Assembly (NCBI GenBank): GCA_030035585.1 | Contig: CM057465.1 | Span: forward strand, 6,237,001 to 6,301,000 | Direction: 5' to 3' | Source: Dugong dugon | Taxonomy: Eukaryota; Chordata; Mammalia; Sirenia; Dugongidae | Length of the DNA: 64,000 nucleotides | In this document: in pieces, positions 24,681 to 36,904 of the stretch | How the letters are laid out: each line of letters starts with the position of its first letter | Numbering within the stretch: position 1 is the first letter of the stretch | Notes under the pieces: generated by a model | Seen by the model: only the letters and a program-made list of their open reading frames with translations | What the model was told of the DNA's origin: nothing | Database searches by the model: none | Program-made: the position numbers and the translations under genes

Positions 24681-25176
24681 TTATTATTGCACTTTAGCTG
24701 AAGGTTTACAGAACAAATAGTTTCTCATTAAACAGTCAGTACACATATTGTTTTATGACATTGGTTAACAACCCCATGACATGTCAACACTCTCCCTTCT
24801 CAACCTTGGAGGGCCTTTATTTTATTTTATTTTATTTTTGGTGAAAATATACACAGCCAAAGTTACACCATTTCAAAAGTTTCTACATGTACAGTTCAGT
24901 GACATTGATTACATTCTTCCAGTTGTGCTGTTATTCTCACTACCCTTTTCCAAATTATTCCATCACTATTATCTTCAACTCATGGCCCCCTAGGCTTCTC
25001 ATCAAACCTTCTGAGTTGCTGTTGTCAATTTGATCTCACATTGATAATTCTTTTTCTTTTCTTTTTTTTTGTACCTTAGATGAAGTTTGCAGAACAAATA
25101 GTTTCTCATTAAACAGTTAGTGCACATATTGCCCTATGACAATGGTTAACAACCCCATGACATGTCAACACTGTCC
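24616..25176 (-). mobile_element. L1-like 3' end with duplicated terminal module
   Basis: The element is bounded by TGAAGGGAAATAT (24603-24615 and 25177-25189). Two copies of the terminal module (24687-24810 and 25073-25172) are separated by a segment that begins GGTGAAAATATACACAGCC. Next to its A-rich 3' end lies a (TA)n/(CA)n microsatellite (24616-24680), which probably grew from the tail. Confidence 0.8.
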
Positions 25177-25189
25177 TGAAGGGAAATAT

Positions 25190-26630
25190 TGGGGCATCAG
25201 CTCAACTCCTCAATTCTCATTGAAGAAATCCACATATCCTGGATTCAGAAACTTGAAAAATGGCTGTATTTTAAGATGTAGATACTGCTATCTTATAACT
25301 GATATTTAACAAACACCTAATTTCTTCGTCCCCACTAAATGATGTAATGGATAGCTTAAAGAGGGGAGGAGAGACGGGAGAGGAGCTGTAACCCAATAAA
25401 CTGTATTTTAAATTTCTTGAGCGTGGAGACCATGTCTTAGATGTCTGGATCCCTCTATAAAGCCTAGGAGAAAATGCTTTCCTTGAAAGCCATATAATAA
25501 ATTGCTGTGGATTCTGTTTACCATATTTTTATACAATATAACACACTAACAACTTTCATCAGATGAAGATAAAAAAGTTTTTAGTCAATAACAGTAAATA
25601 TTACAGAAACATTTAACTTTCTTACCTTCTCTAGAGCCTTGAAACTATCTGATGTTACAGATCCAAAGTAGTCCTAATTTACTGTCTGCAAATTCTACAT
25701 TCTTTATCAAGAAGCACAGCTAAATACGTGTAATGATTAACAACAATGAAATAGTAAAAATCAGTCAAGTGTTGTTATATTATAAGTGTTACTGATAATA
25801 GTAACTGCTGTCATTTCTGCTTTAACCAAATTAACAAAAAATATTCACAAAGACTTTAAAAAGCTTAGCTACTTCCTTCACAGACGGCAGAAAGTTCCTA
25901 CAACTGCAATTAAAATTCAACTGTTAGACATTCCTGTTAGATAGGAATGCATACCCTGAAGACAATATAGAAATGAAATGTTACATTACAGAAACCACCC
26001 CCCGCCCCCCAATGACAAAAAAAAAAAACCCACTGAATTTTACAAAAGGTAGAACTTCATTTCCTTCAAGTTTGGGCAGATCTGTAGGTTTAATCTTGGC
26101 ATGCCCTGTTTGAGCAAAATTAAAGAAAACGATCAGTGATTATATGTCACTGGTTAGAGGGGCCTAATACTCTGTATATACACACATTTCACAGGTGATT
26201 CGTCAGGTGGGACCTCTCACTGAAAAGGAAACTAAATGCTAGTCATTGTAATGCTACAATTAAGACTTTCATACTTGTTAAAAGATTTATTCTGATACCT
26301 TAGATTTAATTAAAAACTGGCATGATGTGTGCTAGAGAAGTTCAACCATTGTCACCGAGATAAACTATTAAAATACAAGTTCAGAGATTAAAACCACAAT
26401 CCCTGGCTGTTACTTAAAACCATAAACCCTTCTGCTTACTGATTTGACTGGGCCAGACTGAACAAAACAGAAAATAAAAACGTCTCATCTCCTGACAGAA
26501 CCAGCCTAGGGCAAAATTCTGAAATTCATCTTTGCAGACCTCAAACCTCTCCTTTTTACACTCTTCTCCCGTCTCTGTCAGGTGCGCTACAAGGACTCCC
26601 AAGCTGTCCCTGACAGCCCAGAGCAATCCA
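25190..26630. other. Intron 1 stretch with no gene
   Basis: AT-rich intronic DNA. A possible L2 end lies near 25390-25500; no exon-like open frame with splice signals and no recognisable conserved peptide is seen. Confidence 0.5.
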
Positions 26631-26634
26631 TTTT

Positions 26635-26850
26635 GCAGGCTCAGCAAACTTTTTCTGTAAAGGGCCAGAGAATAAATACTTCAGGCTTTGAGGGCCAGAC
26701 GGTCTCTGTGACAACTTCTCAACACTGCACTACAGGACGAAAGCAGCTACAGACATCACCAACACAAACGGGCATGGCTGTGTTCCAGTCAAACTCTGTG
26801 AGCGCTGAAATTAAAGGTGCATATGCTTTTCTTGTATCATGAAATATCAC
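26635..26850 (+). repeat. Old nonautonomous DNA-transposon-like repeat
   Basis: CAAACTTTTTCTGTAAAGGG...GGCTGTGTTCCAGTCAAACTC, the reverse complement of the block at 18125-18355. Confidence 0.6.
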
Positions 26851-28424
26851 TATTCTTTTGTCCCCCAACTCCCCCCGCCCAACCATCTAAAAATGTAAAA
26901 ACCATTCTTAAATTGTGAGCCATAAAAAAATAGGTGGTGGGCCAAGTCCCCGGTTCTCTCCAGACCCAGAAACTCTCCCACGCTTTCCCTTCCCCACAGT
27001 TGAAATTCATCTCTCATCAGAACAAAGAGAAAATCAGCAAGGTTATAATCTGAACAACACTAATAACCAACTCCACCTAACCGATGTTTATAGAATGCAC
27101 CACCCAATGCCAGGAAAACACAAGTTCTTCTGAAGTGCACATGGAACACTCTCCAAGATAGGCCATATTGTGGTCCATTAAGCAAATCTTTACAAAATTA
27201 AAAGAACTGAAATCATACAGAGAATATTCTCTGACTGTAACAGAATTAAGCTAGAAATCAATAACAGAAGGATATCTAGAATATGCCCAAGTACTTGGAA
27301 ATTAAACAACACTCTTAAATAACCCATGGATCAAAGAGAGACTCAAAAGGAAAAAAAAAAATCAGGACATATTTTGAATTGAACAAAATGAAAACAACAC
27401 AATCAAAATTTGCAATAGAAGCAGTGCTTAGGACAGAAATGTGTAACATCAATTTCTTCGATAGAAAACGGGTCTCAAATCAATGATCTAAGCTTCCCTC
27501 CCAAGAAATTAGAAAAACAAAAGCATCTTAAACCAAAAACAAGCAGTAGAAATAAAATAATAAAGAGCACAATTTAATGAAATTGAAAACTGAAGAAAAG
27601 TTAGAGAAAAATCAATAAAATCAAAAACTGGTTCTTTAAAAAGATCAATAAAATTGATAAAACTCTAGACTGATTGACCAAAAAAAAAAAAATTTTTTTT
27701 TTTGCAATACCAGGAATGAAAAGAGGGACACTACTATAGATTCCACAGACATTAAAGGAATAAGGGAACATCACAAACAAGTATGTCCATAAATTCAACA
27801 ACTTAGATGCAATGGATCAATTCCTGGAAAGACACAAACTACCAAAGCCCACTAAAGAAGAACTAGATACCTAAATAGATCTATTAACTACTAAAAAAAT
27901 TGAATCTGTAGGTTAAAACCTTCCTACTTACATACCCCATGCCCAGATGGCTTCAAATGCAAATTCTACCAAACAATTAAGGAAAAATAATACCAATTTT
28001 ACACAAATTCTTCCAGAAAACATAAGAGGCCAGAACAACACTTCCCAACACATTTATGAGGCCACCATTACCTTGATACCAAAACCTGACAACAACATTA
28101 CAAGAAAAGAAAGCTACAGACCAATATGCTTCATGAACATACCCTCCTCAACAAAATATTAGCAAATTGATTCTAGTAATAGATAAAAAGGATTATGTAT
28201 TATAACCCTGAAAGGCTGGTTCAAAACTAGAAAAACAATGTACTTCGCCATATGAATAGGCTAAATAAAAACTATATTATCAACCAACAGATACAGAAAA
28301 AAACAAGACAAAATTCAACATCCACTTGTGAAAAAGAAAAAAGAAAAAAAAAAACTCTTAGCAAGCTAGAGAGAAAGAAATTCAACCTGATAAAGGGTTA
28401 TCTACAAAAAAACCTACAGCTAAC

Positions 28425-28585
28425 CTGACAGCGCAGTGGTCAAGAGCTCGGATGCTAACCAAAAGGTCAGCAGTCTGAATCCACCAGCTGCTCCTTGGAA
28501 ACACTATGGGGCAGTTCTGCTCTGTTCTATAGGGTCGGAACTGACTCGACAGCAACGGGTTTGGTTTGTTTTTGTTTTGTTTTTA
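28425..28585 (+). mobile_element. AfroSINE inside L1 ORF2
   Basis: CTGACAGCGCAGTGGTCAAG head to ACTGACTCGACAGCAACGGG tail and a T/G-rich end. The host L1 resumes at ATCATATTTAATGGTGAAA. Confidence 0.85.
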
Positions 28586-29246
28586 TTATCATATTTAATG
28601 GTGAAAGACTGAATGCTGTCCCCATAAGACTAGGAAAAAGGCAAGGATGTCCACTCCTACTCAACGTCCAACTGGAGTTCCTACTCAATGTAATAAGGCA
28701 AGAAAATGAAAGAAATGCATACAAATTGAAGACAAATACAACTGTCTCTATTTGCAGATGATATCACTATCTACACAGAAAATTTCAAGGAATTTTTTTT
28801 AAAAAGCTATCAGAACTAATACATAAATTCATCAAGCTTGCAGGATACATGAATAATACACAAAATGAACTATATTTCTATCTAGTAGCAATGAGCAATT
28901 GGAAATTTGAAAAAAACTTTAAGTACCATTTACAATGTAAATACTTGAACATAAATCTAACAAAACAGATGTAGAATTTATTATGCTGAAATCTATAAAA
29001 CACAGACGAAAGAAATCAAAGATGATCTAAGTACATGACTCAATGTTTGCTAAAATGACAATTATTCCCAAACTGATATACAGATTCAATTCAACCCTAA
29101 TAAAAATCCCAGAAGGATTTTAGAATGAAATTGACAAGCTTATTCTAAAATTTATATGGTAAAGCAAATGATCTAGCATGGCCAATACAATTTGAAAACA
29201 AAAACAAAGATGGAGGGCTGATCAAATTTAAAAACTTCTGCCCTGC

Positions 29247-29578
29247 ACTAAAACCATTCCCGAGGCCAGCTCTTCAGACAGGGATTAGACTGGACTGTGG
29301 GACATAAAACGATACTCGGGAAGAGTGTGCTTCTTAGCTCAAGTAGACACATGAGACTCAATGGGCAGCTCCTGTCCGGAGGTGAGATGAGAAGGTAGAG
29401 CGGGTCAGGAGCTGGTTGAATGGACACGGGAAACCCGGGGTGGAAAGGAGGAGTGTGCTGTCACAGTATAGGGAGAACAATTAGGGTCACGTAACGATGT
29501 ATGTATACATTTTTGTATGAGACACTAACTTGAATTGTAAACTTTCACTTAAAGTACAACAATAAAATAATAAAAAAT
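29247..29578 (+). mobile_element. L1-like 3' end inserted in an older L1
   Basis: A 332-bp insertion bounded by AAAAACTTCTGC(C/T)CTGC (29230-29246 and 29579-29595, one mismatch). It ends TTGTAAACTTTCACTTAAAGT and then an AATAAAATAATAAAAA tail. The older L1 ORF2 sequence resumes in register after it. Confidence 0.82.
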
Positions 29579-30111
29579 AAAAACTTCTGCTCTGCAAAAG
29601 ACAGGTTAAGAAAATTAAAGACAAGCCACAGAGAGGGAGAAAATAAATACAAATCATATCTTACAAAAGACCTGTTACAGAATACATAAAGAACTCTCAA
29701 AACTCAGTAATAAGAAAACAAACATCCCAATTAAAAAAAAAAAAAACAAAGTAGGCAAAAGTTTTGAACAGACAGTTCACCAAAAAAGATACATAAATGG
29801 CATATAAGCACATGAAACGACGCTCACTAAATTAGTCATTAGGGAAACTCAAGTTAAACCCACAGTAAAATACCACTACACACCTATTAGAATGGTTAAC
29901 ACTAAAAAAGAAGAAACTGACAGTACCAAATGCTATCAAGGATGTCGATCGACTATAATCCTCATACACTCCTTGTGGGAATGCAAAATGGTACAGTCAC
30001 TTCGGAAAAGTCGGACAGATTCTTACAACAGTAAACACACTCCTTCATTATGAGATAACAATGCAACTCCTAGGTATTAACCCAAGAAAAACAAAAACTT
30101 ACATTCACACA

Positions 30112-30535
30112 TGTAATAGTCTGACTCCATTTTTTGATGTTTGCCTGCTGACAACTTTAAGCCTCACCCCTCCCTCTTTCCACTCTGCCTCACATTTGGG
30201 CAAGCTGTAAGAAATCCTAGGTGCTCCCTCCTTTGGCAAGGCAAAAGATTCAAACCACGCAAGCCCCTCCCTGTGGCAACCCTCACCCCAGCCCCAACCC
30301 CTAACCACAATAAGAACTCTAAGCCAGTCTCCTTTCCTTGCTCTCTGAAGCCATTTCAGACCAGCTTGGCACCCTGCCCTGTACTCCCAAGAAAAGTCCC
30401 ATTATGTAAGTAATAAACTTTTCCAAGAAACCTTTTCAAGCCTTCTTGGTGTGTGTGTGTGTGTGGCATTGTAAGTCTCAACATCCGAACCAAATATTGG
30501 GTGTGGGTTCATTCTGCCACTTCAAGGTGGCTACA
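30112..30535 (+). mobile_element. Probable solo LTR of a class I ERV, inside L1
   Basis: Non-L1 sequence splitting the L1 3' region, starting TGTAATAGTCTGACTCC. It has a C-rich middle, a polyadenylation signal AATAAA (30412-30417) and a (TG)n run at 30449-30466. The layout fits a gamma-type LTR with its R/U5 region. Exact ends and target duplication were not resolved. Confidence 0.5.
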
Positions 30536-31311
30536 AAACAATACAAAACCTATACATAAATATTTATAGTGATTTTATTCATATTCACCAAAAACTGGAA
30601 ACAAACACCCTTCAACTGATTAATGAATGGAAAAACTCTGGCATGCCCATACAACAGAATGCTACTCAGCAATAAAGAATGAACTACTGATACACACAAT
30701 AGAGTTGAACCTCAAGTGCATTAGGAGAAGTGAAAGAAGCCAGACTCAAAAGGTATCCACTGCATAACCCCATTTATATCACATCCTGAAAAATGGAAAA
30801 CCACAGGCACAGAAAACAGTGGTTGCCAGGAATTAGGGGAGGGAGAAGAGTAGACTACAAAGAAATCTTATTAAGAAGTAATACTTGAGCAAAGAAATGA
30901 AGAAGGTGAAGGAATAAACTATGTACCTAGCTGGGAGAAGAACTTGGATGGGAAGGAAACGCAGATCTGGCCTGTCCTAGGGAAAGGAAGGGGCCATGCA
31001 TAGATATCACCCAATGGTGAAGGGCAGAGTAATGTGAATCGGGCAAGATGGAGCCAAACTGCCCAGGACTCCATGGGCCATGGAAAGGCCTTTAGCTTTT
31101 ATCCTGATGTGAAGCCACTGATGAGCTCTGAGTAGAGGAGTGACATCACCTGATGTACATTTTAAAAGATCACTCCAGCTGATTTGTAAAGAACTGATCG
31201 TAAGAGGAGAAAGAGAAGACACGAAACCAGTTAGTAGGCTATTCTTGGATACAGCGGCAGTGACAAGGATGATCTATGTAAATAGTGAAATAGCCAAGAA
31301 CTAAGACAGGA

Positions 31312-32331
31312 TCCATAACAAATTATGGATAACACTGCAAAGAATGGGAATTCCAGAACACTTATAATTATCCTCACGAGGAACCTGTACATAGACAAAG
31401 AGGCAGTCGTTTGAACAGAACAAGGAGATACTGTGTAGTTTAAAATCAAGAAAGGTGTGTGTCAGGGTTGTATCCTTTCACCATACTGATTCTATCTGTA
31501 TGCTGAGCAAATAATCCAAGAAGTTAGACTATATGAAGAATGTGGAATCAGGATTGGAGGAAGACTCATTAACAAGCTACAATATGCTGAAAGCAGAAGG
31601 CTTGAAGCACTTACTGATGAAGATCAAAGAATACAGCCTTCACTATGGGTTACAAATCAACATAAAGAAAACAAAAATCCTCACAAGTGCACCAATAAAA
31701 CAACATCATGACAGAGAAAAGATTCAAGTTGTCAAGGATTTCATTTCACACGGATCCACAATCAACACCCTGGAAGCAGCAGTCAAGAAATCAAGACACT
31801 GATTGGGCTAATCTGCTGCAAAAGACCTCTTTAAAGTGTTAAAAAGCAAAGATGTCACCTTGAGGACTAACGTGTGCCTGACCCAAGCCATGGTATGCAC
31901 GTTCAATCGCCTCATATGCATGTGAAAGCTGGACAATGAATAAGGAAGACTGAAGAAGACTGATGTCTTTGAGTTACGGTGCTGGCAAAGAATACTGCCT
32001 ATCCCATGGACTGCCAGAAAAATGAACAAATCTGTCTTGGAAGAAGTACAGCCAGAATGTTTCTAAGAAGCAAGGATGGTGAGACTTCTCACATACTTTG
32101 AACATGTTATCGGGAGAGATCAGTCCCTGGAGAAAGGCATCATGCTTGGTAAAGCAGGAGGTCAGTGAAAAAGAGGAAGACCCTCAACGAGATGGACTGA
32201 CACAGTGGCTGCAACAATGGGCTCAAACATAGCAGTGACCGTGAGGATGGCGCAGGACTGGGCAGTGTTTCATTCTATTGTGCATTGGGTCATTATGAGT
32301 CGGAACCAACCCGATGGCACCTAACAACAAG
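31312..32331 (+). mobile_element. RTE LINE 3' fragment with TSD
   Basis: A 5'-truncated RTE copy of about 1 kb covering reverse transcriptase after the middle palm (ILTRNLYIDKEAV-like, then a QGCILSPY-type block) to the CCTAACAACAAG tail. It is bounded by the duplication AAGACAGGA at 31303-31311 and 32332-32340. The YADD region is damaged and stops are frequent. An AfroSINE was inserted later just past its tail (32345 onward). Confidence 0.87.
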
Positions 32332-32344
32332 AAGACAGGAGAAA

Positions 32345-32546
32345 GGAGACCTGGTGGCACAGTAGTTAAGTGCTTGGCTGTTAATCAAAATGTCGGTGTT
32401 CAAACTCACCGGCCTCTCCATGGGAGAAAAGACCATGTGATCTGCTCCCATAAAGACCTACGGTCTAGTAACCCCATGGGGCAGTTCTACTGTGTCCTAC
32501 AGGGTTGCTATGAGTTGGACATCAACTCTACAGCACCTAATAACAA
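32345..32546 (+). mobile_element. AfroSINE, long form, just past an RTE tail
   Basis: GGAGACCTGGTGGCACAGTA head, the long-form segment GATCTGCTCCCATAAAGACC, and tail CAGCACCTAATAACAAG. AAGAAGAC(AG/GT)GAGAA-type words flank it. Confidence 0.85.
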
Positions 32547-32816
32547 GAAGACGTGAGAAGACAATAAAGTAGGGCTAAACTCCGCAAGGAATGACCCACA
32601 GATTTTTTTAACTACAAAAAGTGATGAAATAGGTGTTACAGTCTGATGGCATGGGATTAAAAGTTGAAGGGGTTTATGGAGGAAAAAGGCTGAAAGCAGC
32701 AATGACAATCAAGAACAATGCCTACAACACCTTCAATCCAAGAGGCATACAGGGTATAGGAGAGAAAACAGGCTCCCACTTTTAAGACCTCCCAGTGTTA
32801 AAGGCACGTCTTCAGA

Positions 32817-32945
32817 AAACCAACTGCCATCGCGTCAATTCCAACTCATAGCGTCCCTATAGGACGGAGTAGAGCTGCCCGCATAGGGTCTCCAAGGCTG
32901 TAAATCTTGACGGAACCAGTCTGCCACATCTTTCTCCTGTGGAGT
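32817..32945 (-). mobile_element. AfroSINE partial
   Basis: Tail and middle of a copy of the long form with AGTCTGCCACATCTTTCTCC; the tRNA-like head is missing. Confidence 0.78.
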
Positions 32946-33385
32946 GAGCTATATTTCACTTAGATCAAGAGGATGAAACAAATGTTCCGAGAAGTTAAGA
33001 ATACAGAGAACTTTGCTGGGGGCACGTGGGAAGGATTAAGAATTGGAGAGTCAGAAGGGTTTGTATAAAGCCTGAAAGGGATGAGAGTCCAGAGAATGAG
33101 AGAAAAGCCAGAGTCTTCCATGTAAGTTACAGTCAGCTTGTGAAGTTCTAGCAAAAACCCTGTTGAGAATTTATCTTGAATGAACTGAATCTACAGATCC
33201 ATTTGGGGAGAATTGATGCCTTTATGGTGGTATTGAGTTTTCCTATCATATAATGGTATATCTTCCTCAAGTCTTTGCTAATGTCTTTCAATAAAGTTTT
33301 AGAATGTTCTCAGTGATGATGATGATGATAGCAGCTAACACTTAAATTGTGCTTAGTACATGCCAGGCACTGTTCTAAGTACTGA

Positions 33386-33596
33386 AAAAAAAAAAAAAAA
33401 GTTGCCATTTGAGTCAATTCTGACTCACAGCAATGCTACAGGACAGAGTCGAACTGCCCCATAGGGTTTTCAAGGCTGTAATCTATACGGAAGCAGACTG
33501 CCACATCTTTCTCCCATACAGCCACTGGTGGGTTCAAACCACTGACCTTTTGGTTAGCAGCCAAGTGCTTAACCACTGTGCCACCAGGGCTCCAGC
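33386..33596 (-). mobile_element. AfroSINE, long form, inside a MIR
   Basis: Complete copy from an A run and GTTGCCATTTGAGTCAATTC to CTGTGCCACCAGGGCTCC. MIR-like sequence flanks it (33335-33384 and 33597-33640). Confidence 0.85.
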
Positions 33597-33639
33597 ACTG
33601 TATGTATGTATAACCTCCTCAATGTACACTGTAATGAGA

Positions 33640-35100
33640 ACAACTTACTTATAAGTAATCTTTCTTCTATTGTGCCATTTCTATAATCTCACATGTAGAA
33701 GTTTAGTGACATTTATTATGTTCATCATCTATAAACCACTCTTTTAACTTTAATATCACTTCTCTAGGCTTGCGGCCAAAGAGAGGTTGGTTCGGCCTTA
33801 AGTCTTAGTTCCAGAGTTCCTTTGACTTTGAGTGAAGGCCCTTGCCCACAGTGCAGTGATCAAGCCCTTGAGTCCAGAGACCACTACAAAAGACTGGAAG
33901 AATGAGAGAGCTGGTCACAAGTCTAACCTCATTTATTTTGATTTGCTGGCTCAAACGTTTTCCTGTCTACTTCATCCATTTAAGATAATTGAATGTGAGG
34001 GGTAGCTCACACCGACCACTTCTGTATTTTGAAGCTGAGTCAGAAGACCTTACCAAAGAGTTCCATGTGGTATTCCAGCTCATGGCAAAGGTAAAAATAA
34101 TGGAAACTGTCATCACACTCTAAAAGGCTATTTTTACAGTATAACTTAATTGATGCTCTCTCAACGGAGTTGAGCTGAATCATAGTTGAGTCAAGATGTC
34201 CTATGGCATTCTCTACTAAGCTGACGACTCATGTGGGGTTTTGCTGTATGTCTCTTTTTCTTTTCTTTTGGTGTAGCCAAAGACATTTCTGCTGGCCAGA
34301 GGCTTAGCAATGTTCGGGGAAAACCTATGTGTATGTGTGTATACACAGATGGACAGGTTTACTTTTGAGTTCTGCAGTACGCTGACCTCTAAATTGTCTA
34401 ATCTTTCACTTTCCTTATGTAGGTTAGTCAACATATTTATAGAAGCCATTAGGAGCACAGAATCATTTTTCAGCCCTTGAAATCACAGCCATTTGGAATA
34501 CTATTTTCTGTACCCTCTCTATTAGTCTTTCTTCTATGCTCTCATTTTATAACTGATGACACAAGAAAATTAAATATCCAAGGAAATGTGGTACTCAGTG
34601 TTCGTTGTGTGTTGGGTCTTAAGCTAGGTACTGAGAATACAGAGATCACTAAGAAGAATTCCGCCCTCGGGCTGTTCCCATCCTAGTGGAGACCAAAAGC
34701 TCCCTATACTTTGCAGAGAGCAAAGCCACTATGCGAAACCCAGCACCAGGATATGACTCCCCTGTATCCGAGAAAGAAAAGAGCTGCAATCAACACAGCC
34801 TTGTGTAGAGGCTGCATGTAAAACTGTGCACCTTCAGCATCAGGAGGAAGTCAAGACAGCACCACAGACAGGCCAGATGAGCAATGCTTAGTGACCAGAC
34901 ATGCAATATCCCCAATGTCATTATGGTAAGTCACCAAGAGAAGATCCCATTTTAGGCTAGGTTCACTGGGGCATAGGTGCAGGAGTCAAGGAGTCCAGCT
35001 CCTGGATAAAAACCCGTGTGTGAGTTTTCAGGCCTGACCACAGGCGATTCCAAAGGCTTTCCCTGGGAGCGTTCCAGGGAAAGGCTGACCTTCCTAACCA
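33640..35100. other. Intron 1 stretch with no gene
   Basis: Unique-looking intronic DNA. Short open frames on both strands lack recognisable similarity. No RNA gene is seen. Confidence 0.5.
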
Positions 35101-35349
35101 GACTTGGTGCCGAGTGAATGCACCATAGTCTCTGAAGGGAGTCAAATAAGGACTCAGCCCCCAAACAGTATATGGAAGTGGCATCCATCAGAGTCATGCA
35201 CCATGCCACAGATATACAACTCGCTGTCCAAAACAGACGACGGGCAATGGAGTGATTTTGCTTCTCTATCTTTTAGCATCCCAGGAAAAGTCGGGCAGCC
35301 CCTGCCATCTTTCCTGTCAGCCACAAATGAACCTTGTGCTCAGGACTAG

Positions 35350-35760
35350 ATGTGTCAACCTAGCTACTAACACAGGATGCGTGTGGACTGGCTTCCTTGT
35401 CAAGAGCGTCATAACCAAAAACTCATCTCATAGCAGCTGGTGACCTATCAGCACATGCCTTCCCTCTTGCCCTGAGCACATGTCAACACTCCCAGGATCT
35501 GCTTAGCTAAGTGTGTGCATTATATGGCACCTGGCCAACCCCACTTCTGTATCTGTTCCCCGCAGGGAGGAAGAGTCCCTCACCTGTGGCATGAGAAGGG
35601 TGCGTGCAGAACACCAGGCTTGCATCAGCTGCAGGGTGTGACCTGCTGGCCACAGGGACCAGCACCCAGAGCTGAAGCTGAGCTTGCTCTCCCTCCTCTA
35701 TGAGCATGAGTAAAGTGTTGTTCCACGCACTGTGTGTAAGACGTGCTTTTGTTGGCGACC
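35350..35760 (+). repeat. Possible LTR-like block
   Basis: Starts TGTGTCAACCTAGC, has a TATA-like ATTATATGGC (35519-35528) and a late GAGTAAAGTGTTGTTCCACG, followed by TGGCGACCCCGGCCC, which could be a primer-binding region. No second LTR or retroviral frame is seen. Speculative. Confidence 0.3.
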
Positions 35761-36904
35761 CCGGCCCTTGGAATCTGACTTGGAACAGATTGGTGCCGAG
35801 AGCAAGGTCGATAGTTTGCTGGGAGGAAAATGCAGAACCTCCCTACAGACAGTCCAGGAGGGGAAAATACAACAAAGATCCCACTCAAGGTGAGCCAGCA
35901 AACTAAAGGTTCAAGGAGACTAACACTAAGACTGGCCCCTCTTATCGTCACCTGCCTGCCAAATTTGTGCTTCCCAACCTGGCAACTCCAGGCTGTGTCC
36001 ATGTCGTGAGGAACTAAAGCTTCCTACCAAAAGCCATGTGCATGAGCTTGTAAGCTGGTGGTGGGGGAAGAAGCCCCCAAAACACAAATCGTTTAAAAAA
36101 AATTTCAGTCACTCTGAAAAAGAGACCCACAAGGTGCCCTGTATTATTCTGAGGTCACTAAAGCATGAAAAGCTGAAGTAAATTCCCCCTCCGAGTTAGT
36201 AGAGCTCAGGTCCCAAACCAGTCAAATGATAAGCTACTCCAGCCATCCCTGCAAGGTGAGATCCCAAAAGCACCATTCAAATGCACTCTTCAGTGAAAAA
36301 TGAACTGAAATTTCCTATGCCACATTGCTACTTGTGTCCATCATTCTTCCAAGATTATTTCTGTTTTTTCCTACATTCTGTCTCAGGTAATTAATGCATT
36401 CACATAGTCAATTACCTCAGCCAGGCTCTGGAATAGACAGAAGAGCACAGTCTGGCAAAGACAAAAATGTGAAGCAACACTCATTAGCGCTCAGTACACT
36501 CATAACATTAAAAAATACCTGATCCTCTCTACTTAAAGAAAATTTTATAATTTATAAATAATTATTTTACCAGTTTCTGCTCAAAGAATGAGCAGAAAAG
36601 GCCAGTAATATTTCTCCAAAGTACTTCCATCACACTGGCTGAGATTTAGGAGGTAGAGGGTGCGTGTGATAATTTGTAAACAGTAGAATGAGGTATAATT
36701 TTCATACAGTGAAATGCAGGTCTTAAATGTTAAATTTCAATGGGTTGGGACCAACAAACATCCAGATGGCCAATACCTCTATCATGCTATCTTCCAGTCA
36801 ATCCCCAACCTTCTTTGACAACCACTGTTTAGATCTGTATCTATCACTGATTTGCTTTGCCTATTGTAGAACTGCCATTAAATAAAACTACAGTATGTAC
36901 TTTT

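Larger units (their letters stand above)
27170..30870 (+). mobile_element. Old L1 ORF2 and 3' UTR, with three later insertions
   Basis: Decayed L1 running through ORF2 (RKESYRPICFMNIPS near 28105-28150; GKRQGCPLLLNVQLEFLLNVI near 28633-28695; catalytic ADDITIY-like near 28755) and the 3' UTR (ACAACAGAATGCTACTCAGC near 30650). It is interrupted by an AfroSINE (28425-28585), an L1-like 3' end (29247-29578) and an LTR-like block (about 30112-30535). Frameshifts throughout. Confidence 0.78.
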
